Positions 1-7,755 of a DNA stretch of 64,000 bases are shown here, piece by piece. The notes beneath the pieces were generated by a model. The model saw nothing but the letters and a program-made list of their open reading frames with translations, had not been told where the DNA came from and ran no database searches. Source of the DNA: JANRKF01 sp964518725 (GTDB taxonomy: Bacteria > Pseudomonadota > Alphaproteobacteria > Rickettsiales > SXRF01); the NCBI GenBank assembly GCA_964518725.1, contig CAZFKP010000012.1, positions 1 through 64,000 of the forward strand, written 5' to 3'. Position 1 is the first letter of the stretch, and each line of letters opens with the position of its first letter. The translations under genes and the position numbers were made by a program.

Positions 1-262
1 CCCCATATGTTATTATAAACAAGCATGTTATCTATCATCTTTAGCGATATTCCGCATGAAACATCACCAAAGATGCATCAGATAGTATGAATACAGATTA
101 ACACCTGTTTGTTACAGAATGATTACAAAATGAAAATTATTTTATGACAATGTCAAAAAAATGCCACACGGCGGGGATGCCGGACAAAACACTAAAAAAT
201 ATCATGTTTATGGCGATTCTCCACCATTATCTGGTGAAGACAATATTAATTATGAATTAAAA
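1..262. other. AT-rich intergenic stretch, no gene seen
   Basis: No open frame of convincing composition is visible. The stretch is much richer in A+T than its neighbours and lies downstream of hflC on the minus strand. The only structure noted is a short palindrome, TGACAATGTCA, near 145-155. No clear terminator hairpin for hflC was seen. Confidence 0.5.
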
Positions 263-1153
263 TCACTGCATAAAATGTAAAAACTCGCTATTCGGCGAAA
301 TCACCAGCGTCGTATCGTCCTTGGAAAGAGCCTTCTTATAGGCCTGCATCGAACGGTAAAACTTGAAAAACTGCGGATCCTGCCCGAACGATTCGGCAAA
401 AATACGGGTGGCTTCCTTGTCGCCCTCACCACGCAGTATCTGGGACTGTTTGCTCGCTTCGGCGAGGATGATCGTGCGTTCCTTGTCGGCCTGCGAGCGG
501 ATTTTCTGCGCGTCCTCGGCGCCTTTGGCGCGGAATTCTTTCGCCTCGCGTTCACGCTCGGTCTGCATGCGGGTGTAGATACCCTCGCTGTTGGCGGGCG
601 GCAGGTCGGCGCGTTTGATACGCACATCCACCACTTCGATGCCGAAGCCACCACGAGCAATGTTCTGGGCGCCGCCTTCGACGGCCACGCCTCGCGTCTG
701 GGCGTTCACCAGCTTTTTAATCTGGTTCATGGTTTCGGCGCGTTTCTCGGAAATCACTGCCGATAGCGGCACTTCACCGATTACCTGCCGGAGGCTCGAT
801 TCAAGGATGGAGTTGAGCCGCGAGCGCATCACGCTCTCGCTGCCGACGGTTTGTTTGAAACGCAGCGGGTCGGTGATGCGGTAGCGCACGAACGCATCGA
901 CAATCAGGCGTTTCTGGTCGGCGGCGATGACTTCTTTGGATTCGGCTTCGAAATCGAGCAGGCGCGCATCATAAAACTCGACGTTCTGCACGAAGGGGAG
1001 TTTGAATTTGAGCCCCGGGTCTTTTTCCACCCGGATCGGTTTGCCGAAGGCCAGCACGAGTGCTTGCTGTGTCTGGTTGACCACGAAGATAGAGCTGCTG
1101 AGTACGAACAGTAACCCAAAGAAAACAGAAAGCCCAACGGTCAGATATTTCAT
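263..1153 (-). CDS. hflC: Protease modulator HflC (SPFH/band 7 family)
   Basis: This 296-residue protein is HflC, partner of HflK in the inner-membrane complex that surrounds FtsH and modulates its proteolysis. One N-terminal membrane segment (about residues 6-26) is followed by the band 7/SPFH domain, with the characteristic stretch NQTQQALVLAFGKP and a long charged helix (TEREREAKEFRAKGAEDAQ). The length fits the family. The start overlaps the end of hflK by four bases, so the pair is one translation-coupled operon. Most of the protein lies outside the cytoplasm in the E. coli homologue. Nothing looks damaged. Confidence 0.95.
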   Translation of the reverse strand: MKYLTVGLSVFFGLLFVLSSSIFVVNQTQQALVLAFGKPIRVEKDPGLKFKLPFVQNVEFYDARLLDFEAESKEVIAADQKRLIVDAFVRYRITDPLRFKQTVGSESVMRSRLNSILESSLRQVIGEVPLSAVISEKRAETMNQIKKLVNAQTRGVAVEGGAQNIARGGFGIEVVDVRIKRADLPPANSEGIYTRMQTEREREAKEFRAKGAEDAQKIRSQADKERTIILAEASKQSQILRGEGDKEATRIFAESFGQDPQFFKFYRSMQAYKKALSKDDTTLVISPNSEFLHFMQ

Positions 1154-2274
1154 GGCTTGGCTCCTGTCGTTTTATTTTTTAGCTCCGGAAGCGGCAGGTA
1201 AGGCAGTACGCCCTGTGCGCCTTTGCCATCGACGATGATTTTATTCATGCCCGCCATGATCTCTTCCATAGTTTCCAGGTACATGCGTTTTTGCGTCACA
1301 TCCTTGGCCTGTTTATACTCATTATAAATAGCCGAGAAGCGAGAGGCCTCGCCTTGCGCGCGGGCGATGACTTCCTGCCTGTAGCCCTCGGCATCAAGGA
1401 TCAGCTTCTGCGCTTCCCCACGGGCACGCGGAATAATGTCGTTGCGGTAGGCATCCGCCTGATTGCGGGCGGTTTCCATGTCGGCACGTGCGGTTTGCAC
1501 GTCGCGGAACGCATCAATGACCTGCGACGGCGGGTCGGTGTCGAGCAGGTTCACGCTCACGATCTCAATGCCGGCCTTATACTCGTTGAGCGTTTCCTGC
1601 AGCAGTTTTTTTGTCGCCACGGCGATTTCAAGTTTGCCCTCTGCCAGTGCCACCGCAATCGGCGTGCGGCCAATCACCTCACGCATGGCCGATTCTGCCA
1701 TGGTTTTGACGGTGCCTTCCGGGTTACGCACATTAAATAGATAATCCGGCGCATTGTTGATTTGCCATTGCACCTCGAAGTTAATATCGACGATGTTTTC
1801 GTCACCGGTGAGCATAAGCCGTTCTTCGAGGTTACTGCCGCCAGCCTGATTGCTGCGGCTGCGGTCATTGCCGGAACGCGTGCCGATTTCAACACGGTTG
1901 ATAACAGTGACCGGCGGCGTCAGCACGGATTCAAACGGGTAGGGCAGGTGGTAATTGAGTCCCGAGGCGGTGGTGCGGTGGTATTGGCCAAAACGCAACA
2001 CTACGCCCTGTTCGTCCGGGCGCACGAGGTAAACGCCGGAAGCCAGCCACAATACGAACACCGCCAGCACGATCAGCAGGAAACCGCGTTTGCCGTCGCC
2101 TTTACCCATGCCGCCATCGCCGAACATGGATTTGAACTGTTCCTGAAGTTTGCGGAGCGCTTCTTCAAAATCGGGTTTCTGCGATCCGCCGCCCTGGTTG
2201 TCGCCGCCGGATGGCTTGCCCCAGGGATTATTACCCCATGGCCCCTGATTGTCGTTATTATCGCCCCACGCCAT
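1150..2274 (-). CDS. hflK: FtsH protease activity modulator HflK
   Basis: HflK, 374 residues, forms the hetero-oligomeric HflKC cage around FtsH. The N-terminus is rich in Gly, Asn, Gln and Pro (about 1-60), as is usual for HflK. It is followed by one membrane segment near 65-87 (GFLLIVLAVFVLWLASGVYLV region) and a band 7 domain with VRPDEQGVVLRFG. The C-terminus, rich in PYLPL and Lys, is typical. It is the promoter-proximal gene of hflKC. It is divergent from mrp, with a gap of only about 70 bases that must hold both promoters. Family assignment is secure. Confidence 0.95.
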   Translation of the reverse strand: MAWGDNNDNQGPWGNNPWGKPSGGDNQGGGSQKPDFEEALRKLQEQFKSMFGDGGMGKGDGKRGFLLIVLAVFVLWLASGVYLVRPDEQGVVLRFGQYHRTTASGLNYHLPYPFESVLTPPVTVINRVEIGTRSGNDRSRSNQAGGSNLEERLMLTGDENIVDINFEVQWQINNAPDYLFNVRNPEGTVKTMAESAMREVIGRTPIAVALAEGKLEIAVATKKLLQETLNEYKAGIEIVSVNLLDTDPPSQVIDAFRDVQTARADMETARNQADAYRNDIIPRARGEAQKLILDAEGYRQEVIARAQGEASRFSAIYNEYKQAKDVTQKRMYLETMEEIMAGMNKIIVDGKGAQGVLPYLPLPELKNKTTGAKP

Positions 2275-2343
2275 TGCAACTCCCTAGCAAATTTATTCTC
2301 ATGCCCTATATAGGGTGAATTCCAATATCTTTTCAAGAGCCAT

Positions 2344-3339
2344 ATGCCGATTACCGAAGAACATATTCGCCATGCAATCGATAGTGCCGCAGGAAACGAC
2401 GCATCGCGGGTGAGCGCGATTACGGTGCGTGGGGCGAAAATCGGCTTCATGGTTACGGTGGCGCCGGAGGAAAAAGCGCTCGGCCTGCGCCTGAAAGAAC
2501 GGTGCGAAAATGCGGTGCGTCAACTGCCGGGAGTAGAAAGCGTCACCGCTGTTGTGACGGCGCACGATAGCGCACCGATTCCGCCCAAGCCGGAGGCCGG
2601 TTATAGTGATCCGCGTGCGCGGGCGCAGTGGAACCTGATGCCGATCGAAGGCGTGCAGAAAATTATTGCGGTGGCATCGGGCAAGGGTGGCGTCGGAAAA
2701 TCGACGACCACGGTGAACCTCGCCCACGCACTCACAGCGCTGGGAAAAAAAGTGGGTATTCTGGATGCCGATATTTATGGGCCTTCCATTCCGCATATGC
2801 TGGGGTTGCCAAATGTGCCGCCGGAAATTGTGAATAATAAGATGCAGCCCTCGGTGGCGCACGGCATCCGGGCGATGTCGATGACGTTTATCACCGGCGA
2901 TGAGGCGGCGATTCTCCGTGGGCCGATGATTTCAAAAAGCCTGCAACAGATGCTGCGCTTCACTCAGTGGGGCGATCTGGATGTGCTGCTCGTCGATATG
3001 CCGCCCGGCACCGGCGATATTCACCTGAGCATGGCGCAGCAGGTGCCGCTTACTGGTGCCATTATTGTTACGACGCCGCAACCGGTCGCTACGATGGATG
3101 CGGCGAAATGCGCGAAGATGTTTTTGAAGGTGAATGTGCCGCTGCTTGGGGTGGTTGAAAATATGACCGGTGAGATTTTTGGGCAGGGTGGTGGCAAAGT
3201 GCTGGCCGATGATTTTTCGGTGCCGCTGCTGGCCTCTATTCCGCTCGATGCCACGATACGCACAGCAGCAGAGCAGGGGGCTATTCCGGCCGCCGCACAA
3301 CATGCGCCCTACATGGAAATTGCAAAACAGTTGCGTTAG
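2344..3339 (+). CDS. mrp: Mrp/ApbC family iron-sulfur carrier P-loop ATPase
   Basis: This 331-residue protein is of the Mrp/ApbC/NBP35 family, which binds ATP and carries Fe-S clusters to apo-proteins in the cytoplasm. Residues 1 to about 90 form the small MIP18/DUF59-like domain. The P-loop domain follows, with the deviant Walker A GKGGVGKS (about 115-122) and the ILDADIYGPS and DMPPGTGD motifs. Oddly, the segment that normally carries the CxxC cluster ligands (between GVVENM and IFGxGG) is shortened here to GVVENMTGEIFGQGGG and has no cysteine. The 3' end overlaps the convergent YjdM-like gene by four bases. Confidence 0.93.
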   Translation: MPITEEHIRHAIDSAAGNDASRVSAITVRGAKIGFMVTVAPEEKALGLRLKERCENAVRQLPGVESVTAVVTAHDSAPIPPKPEAGYSDPRARAQWNLMPIEGVQKIIAVASGKGGVGKSTTTVNLAHALTALGKKVGILDADIYGPSIPHMLGLPNVPPEIVNNKMQPSVAHGIRAMSMTFITGDEAAILRGPMISKSLQQMLRFTQWGDLDVLLVDMPPGTGDIHLSMAQQVPLTGAIIVTTPQPVATMDAAKCAKMFLKVNVPLLGVVENMTGEIFGQGGGKVLADDFSVPLLASIPLDATIRTAAEQGAIPAAAQHAPYMEIAKQLR

Positions 3340-3563
3340 GCTTTTTTCAGGAAACAGGTTTTCAGCACCAGCCCTTTGACTTTTTCGGCGTTGCACTCGA
3401 TATGCTCTTCGTCGTGGGTGAGGCGGATGTTTTTAATGAGCGTCCCACGCTTGAGCGTCACTGACGTGCCTTTCACCGGCAGGTCTTTAATCAGCGTTAC
3501 CGAATCGCCATCCTTCAGCAGGTTGCCGTTGGCGTCTTTTACTTTCATTTCTTGGTCGGTCAT
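3336..3563 (-). CDS. YjdM/PhnA-like alkylphosphonate utilisation domain protein
   Basis: A 75-residue protein matching the C-terminal domain of the PhnA/YjdM family (KVKDANGNLLKDGDSVTLIKDL, then VKG and KNIRL). Full-length YjdM has an N-terminal zinc ribbon that is absent here, so this is a single-domain form. The start at 3563 (MTDQEMKVKD) is preferred over an upstream in-frame ATG at 3587 because the homology begins there. Despite the family name, no role in phosphonate use is established for this domain. It is convergent with mrp and overlaps it by four bases. Confidence 0.8.
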   Translation of the reverse strand: MTDQEMKVKDANGNLLKDGDSVTLIKDLPVKGTSVTLKRGTLIKNIRLTHDEEHIECNAEKVKGLVLKTCFLKKA

Positions 3564-3747
3564 GGGGGAGCTTTCTGCAATACACAACCATCTCTCTTCG
3601 CTGCATAGCTCAGAACGGCTGCAAGGCCATAATTAACATGCTGATATTTATAGTGCAATAAAATTTGTAACCATTTTGCTGGTTTCTGCGAACATACAGC
3701 CGCATGGACAATGTCGATGTGTTAATTTATTCTATTATGGAGGCTTT

Positions 3748-4146
3748 ATGAAACAAATAAAATTCTACGCGCTAGCTACGGCGTTCATGACATTGTTTGT
3801 CATCCCACAAGCCTATGCCGCCGACTATATCAGTAAAAACGGCACCGAATTTGAATTTTTCTCCCATTCTGATTCGGTATCGGTTGCACAAGATGATGGA
3901 AATACAGTTATTTTTCGTGCCCAAGCTAATGATAGCATACGTCCATCGATTGCTCCGATCTCGGTTACTTTCTCACGGCTGGTGAAAGAAACTCCGGATG
4001 GCATTTCGGGGTTGTTTAAGCGCAAGGCCAAGCTTGGTGGTACTGGCTCCCCATTGCTGGATGGAGCTTATACGCCTGTATTTGGCGTGGAAGCAACCCA
4101 AACGGTGTATGTAAAATTTACGTTCGCGGCAAATACCAAGCAATAA
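3748..4146 (+). CDS. Small exported protein, unknown function
   Basis: A 132-residue protein with a clear Sec signal peptide: MKQIKFYALATAFMTLFVIP, then QAYA and probable cleavage before ADYI. The start at 3748 is chosen because a strong GGAGG Shine-Dalgarno sequence lies just upstream and the signal sequence begins there. The mature part is a compact, beta-rich, cysteine-free domain of about 108 residues. No family was recognised. It is monocistronic and is followed by a hairpin with a U-rich tail. The product probably goes to the periplasm. Confidence 0.72.
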   Translation: MKQIKFYALATAFMTLFVIPQAYAADYISKNGTEFEFFSHSDSVSVAQDDGNTVIFRAQANDSIRPSIAPISVTFSRLVKETPDGISGLFKRKAKLGGTGSPLLDGAYTPVFGVEATQTVYVKFTFAANTKQ

Positions 4147-4166
4147 TAACAAAATTAGTGATTGAT

Positions 4167-4207
4167 AAACACGTCAGGCGCCAAAGTTTGGCGTGTTTAT
4201 TTTTGTT
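4167..4207 (+). terminator. Probable rho-independent terminator of the exported protein gene
   Basis: A stem built from CGCCA/TGGCG, flanked by AAACA/TGTTT with a bulge, is followed by TTTATTTTTG. It starts about 20 bases after the stop codon of the exported-protein gene. Confidence 0.6.
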
Positions 4208-4386
4208 GGTGCATGCCATCTTTTTCTTTGTCTAACTGGTGTGTCATCCATTGTTGGCGCAGGGTGGTGCTCCTCCTAGGACTTAACTCGAACCGGGTTG
4301 AGCAATTACAGCTGGTTATAAAAGACTGGGCAGAGATATTCAAGTCCCCGCCGAAGCTGGATGGTAGAACTTTTCAGTGGGAGCCG

Positions 4387-4731
4387 CTATTTGGGCTGCA
4401 CACCTAAATCTTTTCGCATGGCCGCTTGAAGATTTTTTAGTTTCTCCGGCTGCGTGGTTTTATCAGCCTCTATAATTTCTTCGAGTATGGCACAAACTTC
4501 TTTTGAGCCGACCAAGTTACAACGCATTTGCCAATACCCGACGTTTTTTGCGGTTTCATTTGAACGATGAACAAGCACCGCTCTAAAAGCATCCAGAATG
4601 CCTATGTACACCTCCTTCTTTTCCTGAAAGTTGCGTTTTGCAATTTCAGCGCGCTGAGAAAGCCATGCTTGCACGAATGCAGTAACAAGAGCGCCAAGTC
4701 CAAAAGCGGAGATAAATTGGATAATTGTCAT
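4387..4731 (-). CDS. Small membrane-anchored protein, unknown
   Basis: A 114-residue protein with one N-terminal membrane segment (MTIIQFISAFGLGALVTAFV), followed by a soluble helical region (QAWLSQRAEIAKRNFQEKKE). Accessory genes of bacteria and phages often encode short proteins of this shape, with an N-terminal anchor and a helical cytoplasmic tail, but no function is known to me. The start at 4731 was chosen because the membrane segment begins there; longer in-frame starts reach 4911. It is divergent from the 64-residue gene next to it. This looks like accessory DNA beside a tRNA. Confidence 0.6.
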   Translation of the reverse strand: MTIIQFISAFGLGALVTAFVQAWLSQRAEIAKRNFQEKKEVYIGILDAFRAVLVHRSNETAKNVGYWQMRCNLVGSKEVCAILEEIIEADKTTQPEKLKNLQAAMRKDLGVQPK

Positions 4732-4776
4732 ATTATACTCATAAGCTAAACACTTAAAAAACAAAAGGAGTATTGC

Positions 4777-4971
4777 ATGATAACCGACATCACCCCATAC
4801 CGCCAATATGTCGATCAATTCGATCTTACCGAACAGCAGAAAATTGAATTGGTGAATGCGGTATGGACGACTTTGGAGAATTATTTCGACCAGCAGCTGG
4901 GATTGAATCAACTGCCGCTCAAAGAGCGAAAGACCCCTGACACCCGCACGGAACTAGAACCGGAACTCTAG
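4777..4971 (+). CDS. Small recombinase-associated-type protein (64 aa), unknown
   Basis: A 64-residue protein (MITDITPYRQYVDQFDLTEQ, then KIELVNAVWTTLEN and FDQQLGLNQLP) with an excellent AAGGAG ribosome site seven bases before the ATG. Very similar small proteins, from memory, sit beside site-specific recombinases in alphaproteobacterial islands. Here no recombinase is adjacent, but a tRNA gene, the usual target of such elements, follows within 100 bases. This suggests the remnant of an integrated element. The function is unknown. Confidence 0.65.
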   Translation: MITDITPYRQYVDQFDLTEQQKIELVNAVWTTLENYFDQQLGLNQLPLKERKTPDTRTELEPEL

Positions 4972-5047
4972 GAAAACAGCCGTCATGCAACCAGCGGTTT
5001 CTGCTGGAAAAATTGTGCGAACAATAAAAAGTAGGTTTTTCAAAAGA

Positions 5048-5354
5048 TGGTGCTCGCGACCGGAGTCGAACCGGTACAGGATTTAACTCCCGACGGATTT
5101 TCTTACCTGCCACGGCTTTCGCCGCCACCCGTTGGGGTGTTTGGGGTCTGGACTATACCTTCACCATGACCTTTCGGTTTTAGGTGCTGCCCGTCTAGTC
5201 TCTACACCTTCCTGAGATTTCTCTCAGGCTTGGCTCGGGATTACCATGTTACAGGCTTCCCCGAATTTGAGCAGTTCTACTTCTGGCATTTCCACCAGAG
5301 CACTCAATCCTTTTGTCTTAAGTCCGTTGCGTCTACCAATTCCGCCACGCGAGC
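5048..5354 (-). tRNA. tRNA-Leu(UAA), interrupted by a group I intron
   Basis: The 5' exon covers 5320-5354 and the 3' exon 5051-5101, with CCA encoded at 5048-5050. The acceptor stem GCTCGCG pairs exactly with CGCGAGC. The anticodon stem is ACGGA/TCCGT. Joining the exons gives the loop CUUAAAA with anticodon UAA. The long variable arm (CGGGA/TCCTG) and the T arm (ACCGG TTCGACT CCGGT) confirm a class II leucine tRNA of about 86 nt. The split lies between U34 and A35 of the anticodon. Ordinary tRNA finders may miss this gene or report it as a pseudogene. Confidence 0.93.
5102..5319 (-). ncRNA. Group I intron within tRNA-Leu(UAA)
   Basis: The 218-nt insert starts after U of the 5' exon end (GGACTT) and ends with the expected terminal G before AAAATCCGT. 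Core signatures are present: a P7 pairing of GACTA (5196-5200, complement) with TAGTC (5151-5155, complement), and the segments GTGTAGAGACTA, GGCAGCACCTAAA, AAGGTATAGTCCAGA and CCCGAGCCAAGCC. A GGC-GAAA-GCC tetraloop hairpin lies near the 3' end. It has no internal ORF, so it is a ribozyme-only intron. Position and sequence resemble the group IC3 introns of cyanobacterial and plastid tRNA-Leu(UAA). Confidence 0.92.
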
Positions 5355-5424
5355 ACGTGACTGTCATAGCGGGGGCACGCGCAACTATCCAGCATTTTCT
5401 GCTGGTTATAGGGCTGGCAGGGGC

Positions 5425-6186
5425 TTAAAGCGCTTCGCCGCCCAGTTCTTCATCCCACACTTCATCCGTATGGTTGCCAAACAGCGCGATCAGGTTGGCT
5501 TTGCACTCGGCCAGCGCCGTGCTGTCAGTGGAGCGGGCGACTAAGCTTGTGCCGAGTTTCTGGTGGCGCACGAAGGGGTAGCTGCCGATTTCGACGGTGG
5601 GGAATTGCATCTGAATTTTTCCAAGCACTTCGGCGATGGCGCCTTCGGTGACGAAGGCGGAAACACTGGCCGAAAGCATCGGCGCGCCGCCCTTGAGGCT
5701 GTGCTTGATGCCGTCGAACATGGCCTGCATGATGCGTGGTACCCCGGCCATCACATAGACATTATCCATCTTATAGCCCGGCGCGGCGGAAACCGGGTTG
5801 TAGATAAGCGTCGCACCTTCGGGAATATCCGCCATTTTCAGGCGCGCTTCGTTGATTTGGTCGGGCGGATAATGCTTTTCCAGCAGCGCTTTAGCTTCCG
5901 GATGGCGGACGAGTGTGACACCGAATGCCTTGGCGACATACTCCGAAGTGATGTCGTCGTGGGTGGGGCCGATGCCACCGGTGGTGAACACCATATCGAA
6001 CTGGCGGCGGCAGCTATTGACGCAGGTGACGATGGTTTGGCCGATATCGGGGATGATACGCGACTCCATGAGCCGAATGCCGAGCGTGTTGAGCTCGCCC
6101 GCGATCCACGCCAGGTTTTTGTCCTGCGTGCGGCCGGACAGCACTTCATTGCCGATGATAATCAGGCAGGCGGTGGGAGATTGCAT
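5425..6186 (-). CDS. Molybdopterin-binding (MoaB/CinA N-terminal domain) protein
   Basis: A 253-residue protein with the MPT-binding fold of MoaB/MogA and the N-terminal half of CinA: IIIGNEVLSGRTQDKN near residues 9-24 and VFTTGGIGPTHDDIT near 66-80. Full CinA carries a C-terminal nicotinamide-mononucleotide deamidase domain, which is missing here, so this is the short form common in alphaproteobacteria. Its physiological substrate is not settled. It is divergent from map, with about 90 AT-rich bases between them that probably hold both promoters. Confidence 0.88.
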   Translation of the reverse strand: MQSPTACLIIIGNEVLSGRTQDKNLAWIAGELNTLGIRLMESRIIPDIGQTIVTCVNSCRRQFDMVFTTGGIGPTHDDITSEYVAKAFGVTLVRHPEAKALLEKHYPPDQINEARLKMADIPEGATLIYNPVSAAPGYKMDNVYVMAGVPRIMQAMFDGIKHSLKGGAPMLSASVSAFVTEGAIAEVLGKIQMQFPTVEIGSYPFVRHQKLGTSLVARSTDSTALAECKANLIALFGNHTDEVWDEELGGEAL

Positions 6187-6275
6187 AGCGTTATCTGGTA
6201 ATTAGTACTTGGTGCTTGGTAAATTGCCTGACTATACTATAAAACAAAATAAACCAAACTACCAACACCCAAGTT

Positions 6276-7070
6276 ATGAACGACGACCGTCAGGTAATTA
6301 TCCACAAACCAGAAGATGTTGCGAGTATGCGCGTGGCGGGCAAGCTCGCTGCCGAAGTGCTGGATGCGGTGGCGCCGTTGGTGACGCCTGGCATGACGAC
6401 CGGCGAGATCAATGATTTTTGTCATGAAATGATTACCACCGCAGGGGCGGTTCCGGCGCCGCTTGGTTATCGGGGCTTCCCGAAATCCATCTGCACCTCG
6501 GTGAATCATGTGGTGTGCCACGGCATTCCCAGCGACTACAAACTGAAAGACGGCGACATTGTGAATGTCGATGTGACGGTGATTGTCGATGGCTGGCACG
6601 GCGACACCAGCCGCATGTATTTTGCCGGTGAGCCGTCGATCAAAGCCAAGCGCCTGACGCAGGTCACCTATGAATCGATGATGCTGGGCATTGAACAGGT
6701 GAAGCCCGGCAACACGCTCGGCCATATCGGGCATGCGATCCAGACCTATGCCGAGAAGCACGGCTATTCGGTGGTGCGCGATTATTGCGGCCACGGCGTC
6801 GGCAAGACCTTCCACATGGCGCCCTCCGTGCTGCATTATGGTGAGCCGGGCGAAGGGATGGTGCTGAGGGAAGGCATGTTTTTTACCGTTGAGCCGATGA
6901 TCAATGTCGGCCACTGGGCGACCATCCTCAACCGCCACGATGGTTGGACGGTGACGACGCGCGACAAAAGTCTGTCCGCGCAATTCGAGCACACGCTCGC
7001 CGTAACCGCAAATGGATTTGAAATTTTTACCGCATCGCCCAAAGGGCTGCACCAGCCGCCTTATGCCTGA
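6276..7070 (+). CDS. map: Type I methionyl aminopeptidase
   Basis: This 264-residue enzyme removes the initiator methionine from nascent proteins in the cytoplasm. It shows the pita-bread motifs with the five metal ligands: the aspartates in DIVNVDVTVIVDGWHGDTSRM, the histidine in GHGVGKTFH, and the glutamates in FFTVEPMIN and FEHTLAVT. Length and the lack of an N-terminal extension fit type Ia. Its stop codon lies inside the start of radC (8-base overlap). map, radC and the ELM1-like gene therefore form one coupled operon. Confidence 0.95.
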   Translation: MNDDRQVIIHKPEDVASMRVAGKLAAEVLDAVAPLVTPGMTTGEINDFCHEMITTAGAVPAPLGYRGFPKSICTSVNHVVCHGIPSDYKLKDGDIVNVDVTVIVDGWHGDTSRMYFAGEPSIKAKRLTQVTYESMMLGIEQVKPGNTLGHIGHAIQTYAEKHGYSVVRDYCGHGVGKTFHMAPSVLHYGEPGEGMVLREGMFFTVEPMINVGHWATILNRHDGWTVTTRDKSLSAQFEHTLAVTANGFEIFTASPKGLHQPPYA

Positions 7071-7755
7071 TAACGTGCTGGAAAAACCAAGTTACGCCGG
7101 CCATCGCAAGCGGCTGCGCGAACGGTTTTTAAAAGGCGGGTCGGAAGCGGTTGCGGATTATGAACTGCTCGAGATGATCCTGTTTCCTGCCAAGCCGATC
7201 GGTGATGTAAAGCCGATGGCCAAGGACTTGCTCGCACGGTTTAAAAGTTTTGGCGGGGTGTTGCATGCGACACCGGAAGCGTTGCTTGCCGTTGACGGTG
7301 TGAACGAGGCGGCGGTGGTGGCGATTCGGGTGGCCAAGGCGGCGACAGAGCGTTTGCTGAAAGAAGAGGTGGTTGGAAAGCCGGTGATGAAAAGCTGGAC
7401 GCAGCTGCTCGATTATTGCCGCATGCATATCGGCCATCAGGCAAATGAAGAATTCCATGTGCTGTTCCTCGACAATAAATTACAGCTCATTGCCGATGAG
7501 TGCCAGCAGAAGGGCACGGTCAACCATACGCCGGTTTACCCGCGTGAAGTGGTGAAGCGGGCGCTGGAGATCGGTGCCAGCAGCCTCATTCTGGTGCATA
7601 ATCATCCGAGCGGTGACGTTACCCCAAGCCGGGATGACATCGACATCACCAAACTGATTATTGCCGCCGCGCAGCCGCTTGGCATCGCCGTGCATGACCA
7701 TGTGATCGTTGGTACCAAGAACCATTATTCATTCAAGAGCGCGGGGCTGATATGA
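7063..7755 (+). CDS. radC: RadC family JAB-domain protein
   Basis: A 230-residue protein of the RadC family. The N-terminal part (about 10-100) resembles the helix-hairpin-helix/UPF0758 N-terminal region. The C-terminal half is a JAB/MPN metal-binding domain with LVHNHPSGDVTPSRDD, putting the ligands at H179, H181 and D191. The older DNA-repair function is doubtful in this family, and many copies travel with mobile DNA, but here the setting is a core operon. The start at 7063 overlaps the map stop. An in-frame ATG at 7012 would lie deep inside map and is not favoured. Confidence 0.9.
   Translation: MPDNVLEKPSYAGHRKRLRERFLKGGSEAVADYELLEMILFPAKPIGDVKPMAKDLLARFKSFGGVLHATPEALLAVDGVNEAAVVAIRVAKAATERLLKEEVVGKPVMKSWTQLLDYCRMHIGHQANEEFHVLFLDNKLQLIADECQQKGTVNHTPVYPREVVKRALEIGASSLILVHNHPSGDVTPSRDDIDITKLIIAAAQPLGIAVHDHVIVGTKNHYSFKSAGLI

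Noticed and set aside
4162..4407. An 81-codon frame after the exported-protein gene
   Set aside because: It begins in the terminator hairpin and overlaps the end of the minus-strand gene.
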